Shown here in pieces: positions 1-10,500 of a DNA stretch of 64,000 nt (positions within the stretch are counted from its first letter, which is position 1; each line of letters begins with the position of its first letter). Below the pieces are notes generated by a model. It saw only the letters and a list, made by a program, of their open reading frames with translations. It was not told the DNA's origin and ran no database searches. The position numbers were made by a program, and so were the translations under genes. This stretch comes from Pseudoxanthomonas sacheonensis. Its GTDB lineage: Bacteria > Pseudomonadota > Gammaproteobacteria > Xanthomonadales > Xanthomonadaceae. The DNA lies in contig NZ_PDWS01000004.1 in assembly GCF_010093305.1 (NCBI RefSeq), positions 124,001 to 188,000 of the forward strand, written 5' to 3'.

Positions 1-333
1 TGATGCCGTCCTCATGATCGCGGAGCAGTCTCGCAATCTTTAGGGAAGACATCGATTTCATGGGCTTGGCTCCCGCGTGGGGATATGAGAGTAGCCCTAG
101 CTGTGGTTCGCGGGGCCCAGTCAGGCGTAGACGCTGACCAATGCAGCATCCCTGTTACGCATCTCGACCACGACCGCGGTTGTCACGCCAGCAGCATCGT
201 GGCGGGCGCCGGCCATCACCTCAGCGGCTTCCAGGGCGTCATCCCGCCTGGCGAACCTGGTAGAGGTCCCAGCCATGCATGGCCGGCATGATCACGAAGA
301 ACTCAGCTTCCATGGCTTCACACAATTCCTAGG
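1..333. other. Left-edge stretch without a recognisable gene
   Basis: No open frame in this stretch looks like a protein of a known type. The single 68-codon frame on the + strand reads as low-complexity GC-rich noise and has no Shine-Dalgarno sequence. I see no RNA gene or repeat here. Confidence 0.4.
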
Positions 334-534
334 CTAGTCCACCGCCCAGTCATTTTTTGCGCGATCAAAAACCCGAGTCGTCTTTGCTGTCGCCCTAACC
401 AGGTTGATGCCATTCACAGCGTCTGCACGGTTCTTATAACCTTCCGCCGAGTCAGCGACAATGTCCTTGTGATTTGCTGCTACCAATTGCCAACGCCACT
501 CGCCTTTCACATCTTTGTAAAGATTGAAGTACAT
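334..534 (-). CDS. DUF1508 (YegP-like) small protein
   Basis: The 66-residue product carries one DUF1508/YegP module: an N-terminal MYFNLYKD strand, a GEWRWQLVAANHK core and an ADSAEGYKNRADAVNGI segment, which is the usual order in this family. Proteins of this type are small, cytosolic and of unknown biochemical role. An in-frame ATG lies 40 codons upstream at 654, but the extra residues do not resemble the family, and stand-alone DUF1508 proteins begin right at MYF, so I start the gene at 534. No strong Shine-Dalgarno sequence is visible at either start. It is isolated, with no neighbouring gene in the same orientation within 600 bases, and it sits in an accessory region. The family call is fairly sure; the start and any role are not. 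Confidence 0.65.
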   Translation of the reverse strand: MYFNLYKDVKGEWRWQLVAANHKDIVADSAEGYKNRADAVNGINLVRATAKTTRVFDRAKNDWAVD

Positions 535-654
535 GAGGTTCACCAAGTTAGTAAGCAAAGGATCAGACTGAGATCGAAAAGCTACCCCCGGCCCAGCTAA
601 CCGCTTGCTCAAGGCGGGACCATTTTCCTTCTGCAGAGCGACAATTCTTGTCAA

Positions 655-1173
655 CGCAGGGGCATGCTTCCGGGGGCAGAGATAGGGTGCCGTAACGGCT
701 ACGTCACCACAGTCAGTGGATAGCGCCAGAAGAGGTAGGAATTCCCTTACTCCTAACCGAATGGACTGCGGCGTTCACCGTTCATCTATTCTGCGTACCT
801 GAATCTGCAAATCACAACGTAAATAATTCACAGTGAGCGCGGCTTAGACATCGAGTTGCGATGTAGCGCGCCGCAGGGGGCGCCGGAAGGATTGGTGGAA
901 GGAGAGGCGGCGAGAAAGGCCTTATTTCAATCTCAGTGGTTAGGATTCTTTTTGAGAGAGAGGCGTGGGCGCAGTCTCTGGTTGGGCCCAGCCATCGTCC
1001 CAAGAACAGTAACTGAGAATATCCGCTTCTGGCCGGAAGCCGACACAGGCTGATCGATAGCAGGCCCGAACGGATGGGTCTACGTTCCCAAGGTGGCATT
1101 CGTTCGGAACTTGTCGATCCAACCATTGCTCCGGATTCATGCCACGAAGCATTTGATACAATGACAGGTTCCG
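655..1173. other. 519-bp stretch without a supported gene
   Basis: Several mutually overlapping frames of 65 to 104 codons exist on both strands, but none has a recognisable motif or ribosome binding site. The stretch contains one copy of GTAAATAATTCACA (819-832), a motif found again as a tandem pair near 4223-4261. I see nothing else. Confidence 0.4.
819..832 (+). repeat. Single copy of GTAAATAATTCACA motif
   Basis: The AT-rich 14-mer GTAAATAATTCACA is identical to the core of two tandem copies located 3.4 kb away (4223-4261), in the same orientation. In such GC-rich DNA a chance repeat is unlikely. It may be a leftover of an insertion-sequence end or a protein-binding repeat; no transposase gene is present to decide. 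Confidence 0.55.
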
Positions 1174-2637
1174 CTAGCCAGCGTGAGTGTTCACGGCCTG
1201 GCCCCGATCGGGAAGCAGGTTGAAGGTCGTGGAGCTATAGGGGTGGAACTCCGGCAGAATGCTCACGATCTTCCCATTCTCGAAGAAGTGATGTGCGACA
1301 CCAGGGAACATCCGCGGATCGACAGGATGCAATGCCCGCGGGTTGTGAAACATCGAGAGTCCTTCTGCCCAACTCTCGTGCGCTTCGCCTGGGGCGATCT
1401 CGATGCAGAATGGTTCTGGAAATGCCGCGTTGTCGTCATGCTTGTGCTTGTACCCGATGCGCAGCATACGCTGATCAGCGTGGCCGAAGCCGGCGAGGCG
1501 ACCCATGCGGTTGAACTTTGACATTGTGCCGGTTGCGGAAAAGAGCACGGCACTGATGTTTTCCGCATCCGGCTGGAAGAAGAAACCGGAAGGAATCTTC
1601 TTTCCTTCGTACTCATGAACCTCGAACTGCTCGGCAGAAATGATGAGCTGCCCGTTTTCATCCCGCCGGAAATCGTGCGAAAGGCCGTAGAGGTAGTTGA
1701 ACAGCCCGCTCGACGTCCATAGCATCGACTGCTTCTCGTGAAAGTCGGCGATCGCGAAGACCAAGGGATGCCCCTGTACGTCGGGCAGGGTCCAGTATGG
1801 CTTCTTGCGCTTGAGCTTGGACCAGAGCGCACTCCCATATTTGATGGGGATCTTGGTCTGGTTGAGCCGGTGGATTTCCTCCGGAAGCCGCTTGATCGGC
1901 AGGTCCGCGGGACGCAAAGGCGGTTCGCCGCCGGACGAATTGACGGTCACGGCCTCGATGAACACTTTCGCCAACCCATCGGACACCAGGAAGTCGGGTG
2001 CCGGCTCGGGCTTGCTGACGAAGAGTCCTAACTCCAGCAGTGCCGCGTAGAGGTAGAGTTCCCAGACCCGTGCGTCAAAACCGGCGGTCTGGAACTGCTC
2101 GACGAAGTTTCCGTCGACATCGACGACATGACGCATCATCTCGGTCATGATCGACCGTGCCGGAAGAAAATGGTCACTTTGGCGCACATGGTCGAACGAC
2201 GGGTGGAGCTTTCCTAGGGGCGCCGAGGGCGTGAACAGGTCAATCCCCGCGTTATCGCCGTCCTCATCATCCTGGGAGAACTGCACCGTGCCTTCATTAT
2301 GGTGGGCCTTGAGGCGCGCGAGCAGGGCCGCCCGGGCCACGCCGTGCGTCAGGCTGGCATTCGTTTCGATGGCCCGAAAGCGCTGCTTCTCGTCCCGACC
2401 GAGAATGACGTAGCCGAAGTCCCCATCCGTGACGTCTCGGACGACGACTCCGAGCACGCGCTCGTCCAAGTCTGAAAAGTACTCCACTTCCTTCCCGACG
2501 AACGCGACGATTGGCGAACGAGCCCATGCCACGAACGCATTGAACCGCTCTTGTGAGAGCGGCTTGACATGGTGTACCGCTAGCACGGTCGCGACGCGCT
2601 CCTCGCGCGTCCTCCCTTTTATCCTGGCCTGACCCAT
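1174..2637 (-). CDS. Hypothetical protein with possible PD-(D/E)XK-like core
   Basis: The 487-residue product belongs to no family I can name with confidence. There is no signal peptide or membrane segment, so it is probably cytosolic. Residues 190-230 read as a helix with WELYLYAALLELG, followed by PEPAPDF (210-216) and then VFIEAVTV (225-232). A helix with Glu, a P-D pair and a later strand with Glu is the layout of restriction-endonuclease-like (PD-(D/E)XK) folds, but the usual Lys after the second Glu is replaced (E-A-V), so catalysis is uncertain. The C-terminal half (about 270-470) contains regular beta-rich sequence with no motif I recognise. The ATG at 2637 is preceded by AAGGAATGG. 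It stands alone, divergent from the next gene, between accessory genes. The nuclease link is inference only. Confidence 0.6.
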   Translation of the reverse strand: MGQARIKGRTREERVATVLAVHHVKPLSQERFNAFVAWARSPIVAFVGKEVEYFSDLDERVLGVVVRDVTDGDFGYVILGRDEKQRFRAIETNASLTHGVARAALLARLKAHHNEGTVQFSQDDEDGDNAGIDLFTPSAPLGKLHPSFDHVRQSDHFLPARSIMTEMMRHVVDVDGNFVEQFQTAGFDARVWELYLYAALLELGLFVSKPEPAPDFLVSDGLAKVFIEAVTVNSSGGEPPLRPADLPIKRLPEEIHRLNQTKIPIKYGSALWSKLKRKKPYWTLPDVQGHPLVFAIADFHEKQSMLWTSSGLFNYLYGLSHDFRRDENGQLIISAEQFEVHEYEGKKIPSGFFFQPDAENISAVLFSATGTMSKFNRMGRLAGFGHADQRMLRIGYKHKHDDNAAFPEPFCIEIAPGEAHESWAEGLSMFHNPRALHPVDPRMFPGVAHHFFENGKIVSILPEFHPYSSTTFNLLPDRGQAVNTHAG

Positions 2638-2999
2638 TGGATGTCCATTCCTTATCTACTGTCCACAAAATCGCACGATACTTGAACTACCGAGCCCTCT
2701 GCCAACCGTGCGGTTTCTGGCCGCTCGGGAATTGGTAACCGGGGAATCGGAGCCGAACGTTATGCTCCACTGACATTTGTACCCTGGAACTCGTGTCGCT
2801 TGGTTGAATCCAAGGCATGGAGCGGACCACGGTGGTTGGAATCGACTGCCACTGGGGATAGACTGGTCGCGGCGCCCGCCCTGCTTGCACACGAGCAAAA
2901 ACAGGCCTGATCCCTAAATCGATTCGACTTCTGGCCCGGCTGCCGGGGATTTAAACGTGTGCGCCTGACCCGGATCGGCTTGGCCATCGAGGACGAGTC
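2638..2999. other. Divergent intergenic region, 362 bp
   Basis: This gap separates two divergently transcribed genes and should hold both promoters. I see no clear -35/-10 pair, repeat or RNA gene in it. The overlapping short frames on the minus strand show no coding signature. Confidence 0.35.
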
Positions 3000-4118
3000 A
3001 TGACCATCAAAGAACAAGCCTACCGTACGCACGCGTTCCTCCAGGCACGCGGCGTCACGTCACTCAAGCGCAGCCATGTCCACGAGCTGCTCGCCGCCGC
3101 GGTGAGCTATCCCACCCACGCCGCGTTCCAGCACGACGCGACCTGGTGCGATGTGCCTTTTAGCCTCACGGGTATTGATCCCGACCCAGGCGCCATACGG
3201 ATCCGCTGCCGAGAGCTCGGTCTTTCTGCGGACGAGGGTGAACGAGTCGTAGAAGGACTGCCCCTTCTTCTGCACGACGCCGGCTATGCACCGGTGCGGT
3301 TCGAAGCGCTGATCGCGGCGGTCGAAGGTCATCAAGATGACCCCGACTGGCACGAGTGGGTATGGATACACGTAGTCGAGCCCACACACGGGGCCTCGGG
3401 CCTCAACTTCGAACACCAGCGATTGCTGCTGGGAAGCTTAGAGGCGGCGGCCCAGCGCGGGGTGCCGGCGGCGCACTTGGCCATTGCGAAGCTGCTCGAG
3501 TCCGAGGCGATGCTGTTTGGCGACGAAGAGGAACGAGTGAGGAGGCAAGTAAAACGCGAGGGTATGTGGACGAGCCCGTTCGTGAGCTTCGTAGATATCG
3601 AGTCCAACGGACTGCGCATGGAAGAAAAGCACCGCCATCACCTGCTGGCCGCGGCTCGGGGCGGCGACATTCGTGCACTAATGGAAACGGCCGAACGCTA
3701 CGGCGACCCCGCAGTTCTCGAACGAGCGCCGTCGGATGAAATGGATCCGATGAGCATGGTCGAGATCGCTGGTGAGCACGGGGATGGAGAGAAGGTACGC
3801 TACTGGCTAACGGTCGCCGCGCAGGAAGGCCACATCGGCGCAATGCGCGAGTTGATCCTCGACCATGACGAGCCAAACGGGAAGGCATGGGTGTGGATGC
3901 ACCTGTCCCGCCTACTGCAGCGCGACCTGAGCCAGGACCGGTACGAAGCTATCAACGAGGATGGCACACCTTACGACGATGACGCAGGAGGACCTGCCTA
4001 TGTCGGCGGCGACGAGGGCATCGACTTGAACCCGCTTTCGAGCGGTGCCGATGCCGTTGCGCGCCAGACGGCCGAGCAGCTATTCGCCCGCATCAATGCC
4101 CAAAGTGATCGCATTTGA
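3000..4118 (+). CDS. Sel1-like repeat protein
   Basis: The 372-residue product has an N-terminal region with SLKRSHVHELLAAAVSYPTHAAF (about 21-44), a motif found at the N-terminus of several plasmid- and island-borne proteins. It is followed by helical hairpins that look like Sel1/TPR-type repeats, for example HHLLAAARGGDIRALMETAERYG (about 214-237) and YWLTVAAQEGHIGAMREL (about 264-282). Such solenoids normally mediate protein contacts; no catalytic motif is visible. There is no signal peptide. The ATG at 3000 has a good ribosome binding site (GAGGACGAG, a few bases upstream). The gene stands alone, divergent from the hypothetical gene before it. The repeat assignment is by eye and the repeats are degenerate; the partner is unknown. 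Confidence 0.65.
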   Translation: MTIKEQAYRTHAFLQARGVTSLKRSHVHELLAAAVSYPTHAAFQHDATWCDVPFSLTGIDPDPGAIRIRCRELGLSADEGERVVEGLPLLLHDAGYAPVRFEALIAAVEGHQDDPDWHEWVWIHVVEPTHGASGLNFEHQRLLLGSLEAAAQRGVPAAHLAIAKLLESEAMLFGDEEERVRRQVKREGMWTSPFVSFVDIESNGLRMEEKHRHHLLAAARGGDIRALMETAERYGDPAVLERAPSDEMDPMSMVEIAGEHGDGEKVRYWLTVAAQEGHIGAMRELILDHDEPNGKAWVWMHLSRLLQRDLSQDRYEAINEDGTPYDDDAGGPAYVGGDEGIDLNPLSSGADAVARQTAEQLFARINAQSDRI

Positions 4119-4511
4119 CGCCGGCTCCACTCAAAACGCTAGGAACGCTGGTGAATACCAGCGTTCCGCTGGCCTTTGTGATCGGCCCCATGGAGGTTGT
4201 CCTGCTCACTTTTGCGACATATGTAAATAATTCACACCATGACTGTAAATAATTCACACCAGGCTCAATACCTAGAAACTTCATGCGGATACTGCCAGAT
4301 CTCACATTTCCGCCGTGGTTGCACGGCTAATAAGGCAGACCGATACTAAGCGTGCTCTTCACTGGTAAGCCCAGTGGGGAAGAAGAACTGCGACACCGGT
4401 GGGGACCGGCAGCTCAACGCCAGACACTAAGGGAATTGCAGAATTGATTTAGCCAATGCGCGTCGATTCCGCGGTTGTGGCTGCGTAGCGATGCGGGAAG
4501 GGAGTTCCGCT
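4119..4511. other. 393-bp gap upstream of the RHS gene with tandem repeats
   Basis: The gap carries two tandem copies of a 17-bp AT-rich repeat (4223-4239 and 4245-4261). The rest contains no convincing gene and no obvious hairpin terminator. The promoter of the large RHS gene is expected here, but I cannot point to it. Confidence 0.4.
4223..4261 (+). repeat. Two tandem 17-bp direct repeats, period 22
   Basis: TGTAAATAATTCACACC occurs at 4223-4239 and again, identical, at 4245-4261. A shorter identical core lies at 819-832 in the same orientation. Each unit has weak dyad symmetry (TGT...ACA). Tandem identical units near an edge are typical of IS-element ends or operator arrays. No transposase is nearby, so an IS remnant or a regulator array are both open. 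Confidence 0.7.
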
Positions 4512-7500
4512 ATGCCCGATACATCCTCTTCGCGGATTTCCTATTCTGCCGCCGCCCTTTTCCTGCTGGTTATAGCGATTCTGATTGCACCTGTCGGCGC
4601 ACTGGTCACCGATGTCCTCGCTCAGTCAACAGGTGGCAGCCCGCCCCAGTTACTGGTGGCAGCTGATCCACTTTCCGACGCGGTCTCCGCTACGGCCGCT
4701 GAGTTTCGGGTGGATGAGTCGGGTGCGGCAGCGTATTCGATCCCCCTCTATGCCGTGCCGGGCACCGCCGGGGTGGTGCCGCAGCTGACCTTGAGCTATT
4801 CCAGTCAAAATGGTGATGGCCCAGTGGGTAAAGGGTGGGCCATCGGCGGGTTGTCCTCGATTTCCCGATGCCGCGCGACGCGGGAAGCGGGTGACTTCAT
4901 CGGCGCGTCCACACCGGATGGCAATCCGACTCCGATCAACTTTTCGGCCAGCGACCGCTTCTGTCTGGATGGCCAGCGACTCATTCCTTCCAGTGCCACC
5001 TGCCCCGCCGCCAGCGGCATGACGGCCGCCGCCTTGGCGACCGAGGTCGATTCGTTTGCACGTGTGTGCGCTTATACAGCGGGCAGTGCCACGGGTGGAC
5101 CCAGCTTTTTTACCGTCGAGCGCAAGGATGGTTCGACCAGCTGGTATGGCGACCGGGACAACAACAATGCCTCCAATCGCCCCGACGGCTACTTCGAGAC
5201 CAATTCGACCCTCAATCCCGCCGCGGCCCTCACCTGGGCACAGACCCGGTTCCAGGATTCTACCGGCAACTACATTGACTACTTTTATTTGGAGAACCCG
5301 GCCGGTGCCGGCACGGGCGAGCACCTGATTAGCGAAGTCCGCTACACCGGTAAGACGGTGCTCAGCGGCCAGTCGGGTAGCGCTGCGGCGCCTTACGCCA
5401 AGGTGGTGTTCAACTATGTGGCTCGGCCTGCCGCAAAGTGGAGCAAGGGCTATGCCTCCGGCGGCACTTTCACCCAAAGCCGCAGCCTCTCAAGCATCAC
5501 TTCGTGCGCCACTTTGAGCTGCACCGTCCAAGAGCAAGTGCGGCATTACTTGCTCACCTATGCAGTCAGTGTTTCTGGCAGCAACTTCGATACGCTGATT
5601 GGCCTGCAGGAGTGCAGGGACAACACGGCCGCAGTGTGTGCATCGCCTACGTCCTTTGTCTGGAGCCAGGGCAAATACGAGTTCGCCACCCAAGAGACGC
5701 CAGCCAATCTGCCTCTGGACGTTTCTAGCTTCGCTGGTTTCAAATATGGGGATCTGGACGGGGATGGGCGTTCGGATCTAGTGTACCTGCGGGGCGGCTC
5801 AAGCAACTGCGCCACCAACTTCATCGTCACGGCCCTGAGCGTGCTCGATAGCGCGAACCGACCCGCTTTCGCGGGCGGCAGCACGCTGTGTTTACCCGCT
5901 TTCATTACCAACCGTGGGGAAGGTGCCTGGCACCTGTTCGACTACAACGGCGACGGCAGGGACGACTTGTTTGTGGCCGGCCCCGAATGGCAGGGCTGGC
6001 GGTTGTTTCCTTCCAATGGGTCCGGATTCGATAGCAGTCAGAACCTGATTGCCGGCCTGTCGTCGATCATTCCCTCTTACCCTGACAAGAACGACCAGGT
6101 TCAGCTGGCCGACCTCAACGGCGATGGGTTGACCGATGTGGTCTACCCGAACGGCGGCACGCTGCGCGCTCGCATCATGGAACGGCAGGGGGCTGGTTTC
6201 GGCTGGGGTATCGAGAAAACTATCGCCATCGATCAAGCCTCGCTGGACGGATGTGCCCAGCAAGATCCCGGCGACGATTGTTCCTACGCCGTTGCCGGCG
6301 CCCCCACTCCGAAGACGAATTTCGCCCAGTTGACGGACTTCAATGGTGATGCCACTTCGGACCTGCTGATCCAAGTCACCACGACGATCACCCAATACAA
6401 CTACGGCACACCTGGTTGTCCGATTGAGCCAATAGCGCCTCCGCAGGCTCAATCCACGGATCAGCCATCGTTGGCTGTATTGCCCTACGTTATACAAGAA
6501 GATTCTTCGACGGCCGCAGCGGAAAGCGTCGCGGCTGACTCTTGCGTCGTAACTACGATTACCAACAGGTTGCACGCACTATCGGTCCAGTCGTTAGGCG
6601 TCAACGGTGTGGCTTTGAAGTCGTATGGCGTAGTGTCGCCCGGCAATCCAGAGACCATTACGTTTGCAGATGCCAATGGCGACGGTCTATCGGACGTGTT
6701 CTATCGCGCTACCACCAACAGCGATTGGGTTTACCAGCTCAACAGGGGTACCGGCTTTATCTCCGGTGGAACATTGACTCAGACCGATTACCGGGAGCAG
6801 ACCCGCTTCCAAGATATCAATGGTGACGGTCGAGCCGACGCGCTGATGCTTACAGACAGCGGTGGCAACAAAGTCTACGCGGTGCGCTATGCCCTCAGTA
6901 CAGGAGGCTACGCAGCAACGACAACGCCAATTCTGGGAGGCAATGCCCGTCTTTGTACGGGAAGTTGCAATGAAGATCTATACGTGCCGATCTTCTCCGA
7001 CTTCGATGCGGATGGAAATCTTGATCTGATGTCGATCAGGATGGAAAACAATCCGGCGCTTTACGTCTCCCGCTCCAACAGTCGATTCGAGCCGCGCGAT
7101 ACGCTGGTAAAAGTGGTCAACGGCCTGGGTTCGGAAACCGACATCACTTATGCACCGCTGACCAACAAAGACCTTTATCGTCGTGACACCGGCTCGCGCA
7201 ATGGCTTGAACTGGGGCCGTGGTGCTCCCGTACTGGACCTGCTGGCGCCCAGCTATGCCGTGGCCCGTGTCTCCAGTAGTTCACCGCAGCTTGGAGCGCC
7301 TAGCGCCAAGGCGACCTTGCACTACCGTTACGCTGGCGCGCGCGTGCAGGCGGGTGGCCGGGGCTTTCTGGGCTTCCGCGAAATGATCACTATCGATCCC
7401 AATCAATCGGGTGGCCATGTTGTTACCACGACCACTTATGCCCAGAACTTCCCATTCGTGGGCGTGCCTACTCAAACCATCAAAGCTGCGGTTTTGAATC

Positions 7501-10500
7501 AGGCCTACCTGGTGCCAACCTGCCTCAGCAGCGCCATCACCAATGCCTGCTATGCGACCCCGGGACAAGGCTTCCCGAGCCTGGGTGGCAGTGTCTTCTC
7601 AAACGGTGTCCAAATTTGGGAGGTCGCTCCCGCCAGTTTAGCGACACAGACACCCTTGAACGTGCGCACCCTTGGCACGGAAGAATCGTTACGCGATCCC
7701 TTCACTGGATCTCAGACCAGCAAGGTCAGCACCGCTTTCACTTATGGCAGTTATGGCAATGTCAGCCAGACCAGGGTCGACACCTTCAACGGTACCGAAA
7801 GTGCTGCAGCTGTTACGGTCATCACCGCCAATACTTACACCGACGATGTGGCCAAATGGCGCCTGGGTCGCCTGACTGCGAGCACGATCACTCACCGTAG
7901 GCCTAGCCAACCTGATGTCGTGCGCACCACGGGCTTCAGCTACAGCATGGGCGGCGCAGCGACGGGATTGTTGTCGGAAGAGCGAACCCAGCCTGGTGGC
8001 AGTGCGGACCAGGCACTCACCAAGACTTACACACTCGATCAATATGGCAATCGCGTGCAGTCAGTGATCTGCGGTGCGCCGGCAACCTCCTGTAGCACCA
8101 CAGGCTTCCAGTTCCATCCCGCTGCATTGAACGCGGTGAAGCGTTACTCGCGCGTCGAGTACGACGCGCAAGGACGGTTCCCGGTAACCACGATAGAGCC
8201 GTTCTGGAATGGAACGGGCACGGTGGAACTTACGACCAGTCGCGTGGTGGAACGCAATATTTTCGGCGACGCGGTCAACGTCCTCGACGTCAACAACGTA
8301 CGCACCTTTGCGGTCAAGGGCCTGTTGGGGCGTGACTATTACGGGTGGGCGCAGACCAGTCCCAACGCTACCCCGGGCAACGGGGGCATGACATCGCTCA
8401 CCACCTATCGCTGGTGCGGCAGCCAGGTGAATTGCCCGCAAGGGGCGAAGGTCAGGCAGCAGGTCGTTACCTTGGGATCCCCTCGCCAATGGACTTACCT
8501 CGACGTCCTGGGGCGACCGGTGATGAAGGCGGTTGAGACTTTCAACACCAACGTCATCGGCAAGGACGTAGCCGCAACCTGCACGGCCTATGACGTTACC
8601 GGCAAGCCCATCAAAGCCTCCAATCCGTTCTTCCTGGCCGGCACGGGCGGAACCGATGGGCCCACCGGGTTGGATGCGGTCTGCACCTCAGCCTCCCGGC
8701 TCTGGACCACCACCACGTACGATTTGCTGGGACGCCCTACCCGGGTGGAAACACCGGACCCTAACGGCACCGCGGCGGTCACTAACGCCTATAGCAACCT
8801 GACGACAGGTGCCAGGGATCCCCGTGGAAATTTGACCAATAGTTTCCGCAACGGCAAAGGGGAATTGACCAAGGTCGTCGATGCCACCGGGCTGGCCACG
8901 TATTACAACTATTTTGCCGACGGCACGCTTGGCAGCGTCTTGCGCGATGCCGGGCGCGGAACGGTCGGCAACTATTTCGGCTATGACGTACTGGGCCGCA
9001 AGACTTCCCAGCAGGACCCTGACAGCGGCCTGAGCACTTTCCAGTACAACGCGCTGGGCGAAGTGATCGTGCAGATCGACGCCAAAGGACAACGTACCGA
9101 GAACGAGTACGACGCCCGCGGCCGGGTCTGGCGGCGAACGGTGAAGACCGCCGGCGGCACCATCGAGACCCAGTCCACTTTCACTTTCGACACCGCTACC
9201 AATGGTGCTGGCCAGCTGGCCAGTGAAAGCATCACCGGCACGTATGCCGCATGGAGCGGACAAAGCGCCTTGGCCTTGGGCTACACCCGTAGTGCTACCT
9301 ACGACGCGATGGGTCGTGGCCTGACCACCGCCACCACGATCGATGGGGTTGCCTACGCCACCTTCACGCATTACGACGAGTTGGGCCGCGCCTATCGCGG
9401 CCAGGACGCAAGTGGACGCTGGGTCAAGACCGAGTACGACGCTCGCGGTTTCGTACGCGCGGTTTGCAACAGCATAGAGACCGACACCGCACCCACGTGT
9501 CCTGCGGATGCCAACACTTACGTCGCCACGTTGACCACGGACGAGTGGGGCCATGTCACCAAGGAACGGCGCGGCAACAGCGCGGCGCTGGAGGTCAACC
9601 GAACTTACTACGCCCAGAATGGCAAGGTGGCCGAGATTTGCGGCGGTACCAGCGCGGGCTGCAACTTGGTGAAGGAAGGGTACGGATGGGATCTGGCGGG
9701 CAATCTCAGTACGCATAGCAAGGAAACGCGCTATGTCGAGACCTTTACCTACGACAGTCTGAATCGGCTGCGCACTACCTATCTGGCACAGCAGGACGGT
9801 GTGCCCGTCAATCAGCTGATGCAGAATTATGAGTACGACCAGTTGGGCAACATCTGCCATCGCGACACTCATGGCTGGGCCAGCCGCGACTACACCTATG
9901 CTGGTCGCGCCGGTTGCGGATTGGGCGGGGCCAACAGTACGCAAGGCTCCGGCGGCACGGGGACCTTGGGTCCGGGTCAGGTTACGGCGCTGGTGGACGC
10001 CACGACCCTCAACCAGTACTACGATGCCAATGGCAACATGATCCAGCGCGACGGGCCGGTGGCGGGCAACGATTGGGTGCTCAAGTACACCGCGGCCAAC
10101 CAGGCCCACGAGATCACCAAAGACACCGGCGAGCGCATGCGGTTCTGGTACGGCGCGGACGGGGCGCGCTACAAGAGCGAGGACGGAGCGAAGAAGACGC
10201 TATACCTGGGCAATGTGGAGATCGTTACCGATGGCGCTGTCGTGACGACACGGCGCACCATCGCCGGCGTCATGCTGCAGACGGTGGTGGGAACCACGGC
10301 CACCAACTATTACCTGTTCCATGACCAGCTGGGCAGCCTGGTGCGTATCGCCAATGCCGCCGGTGCCGTGGTGAGCAGCATGGATTTCCTGGCATTCGGC
10401 GGGCGTCGGAACACCGATACCCAAGCCGCCAACGGTACGCCGCCCAGCCTGACGCCGCGCGGGTTCACCGGACACGAGATGCTCGACAGCGTGGGCCTGA

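Noticed and set aside
85-291. A 68-codon frame at the left edge
   Set aside because: No motif, no Shine-Dalgarno sequence, and a composition like frame noise.
812-1161. Overlapping frames of 65 to 104 codons on both strands
   Set aside because: They overlap each other, have no ribosome binding site and no conserved-looking motif.
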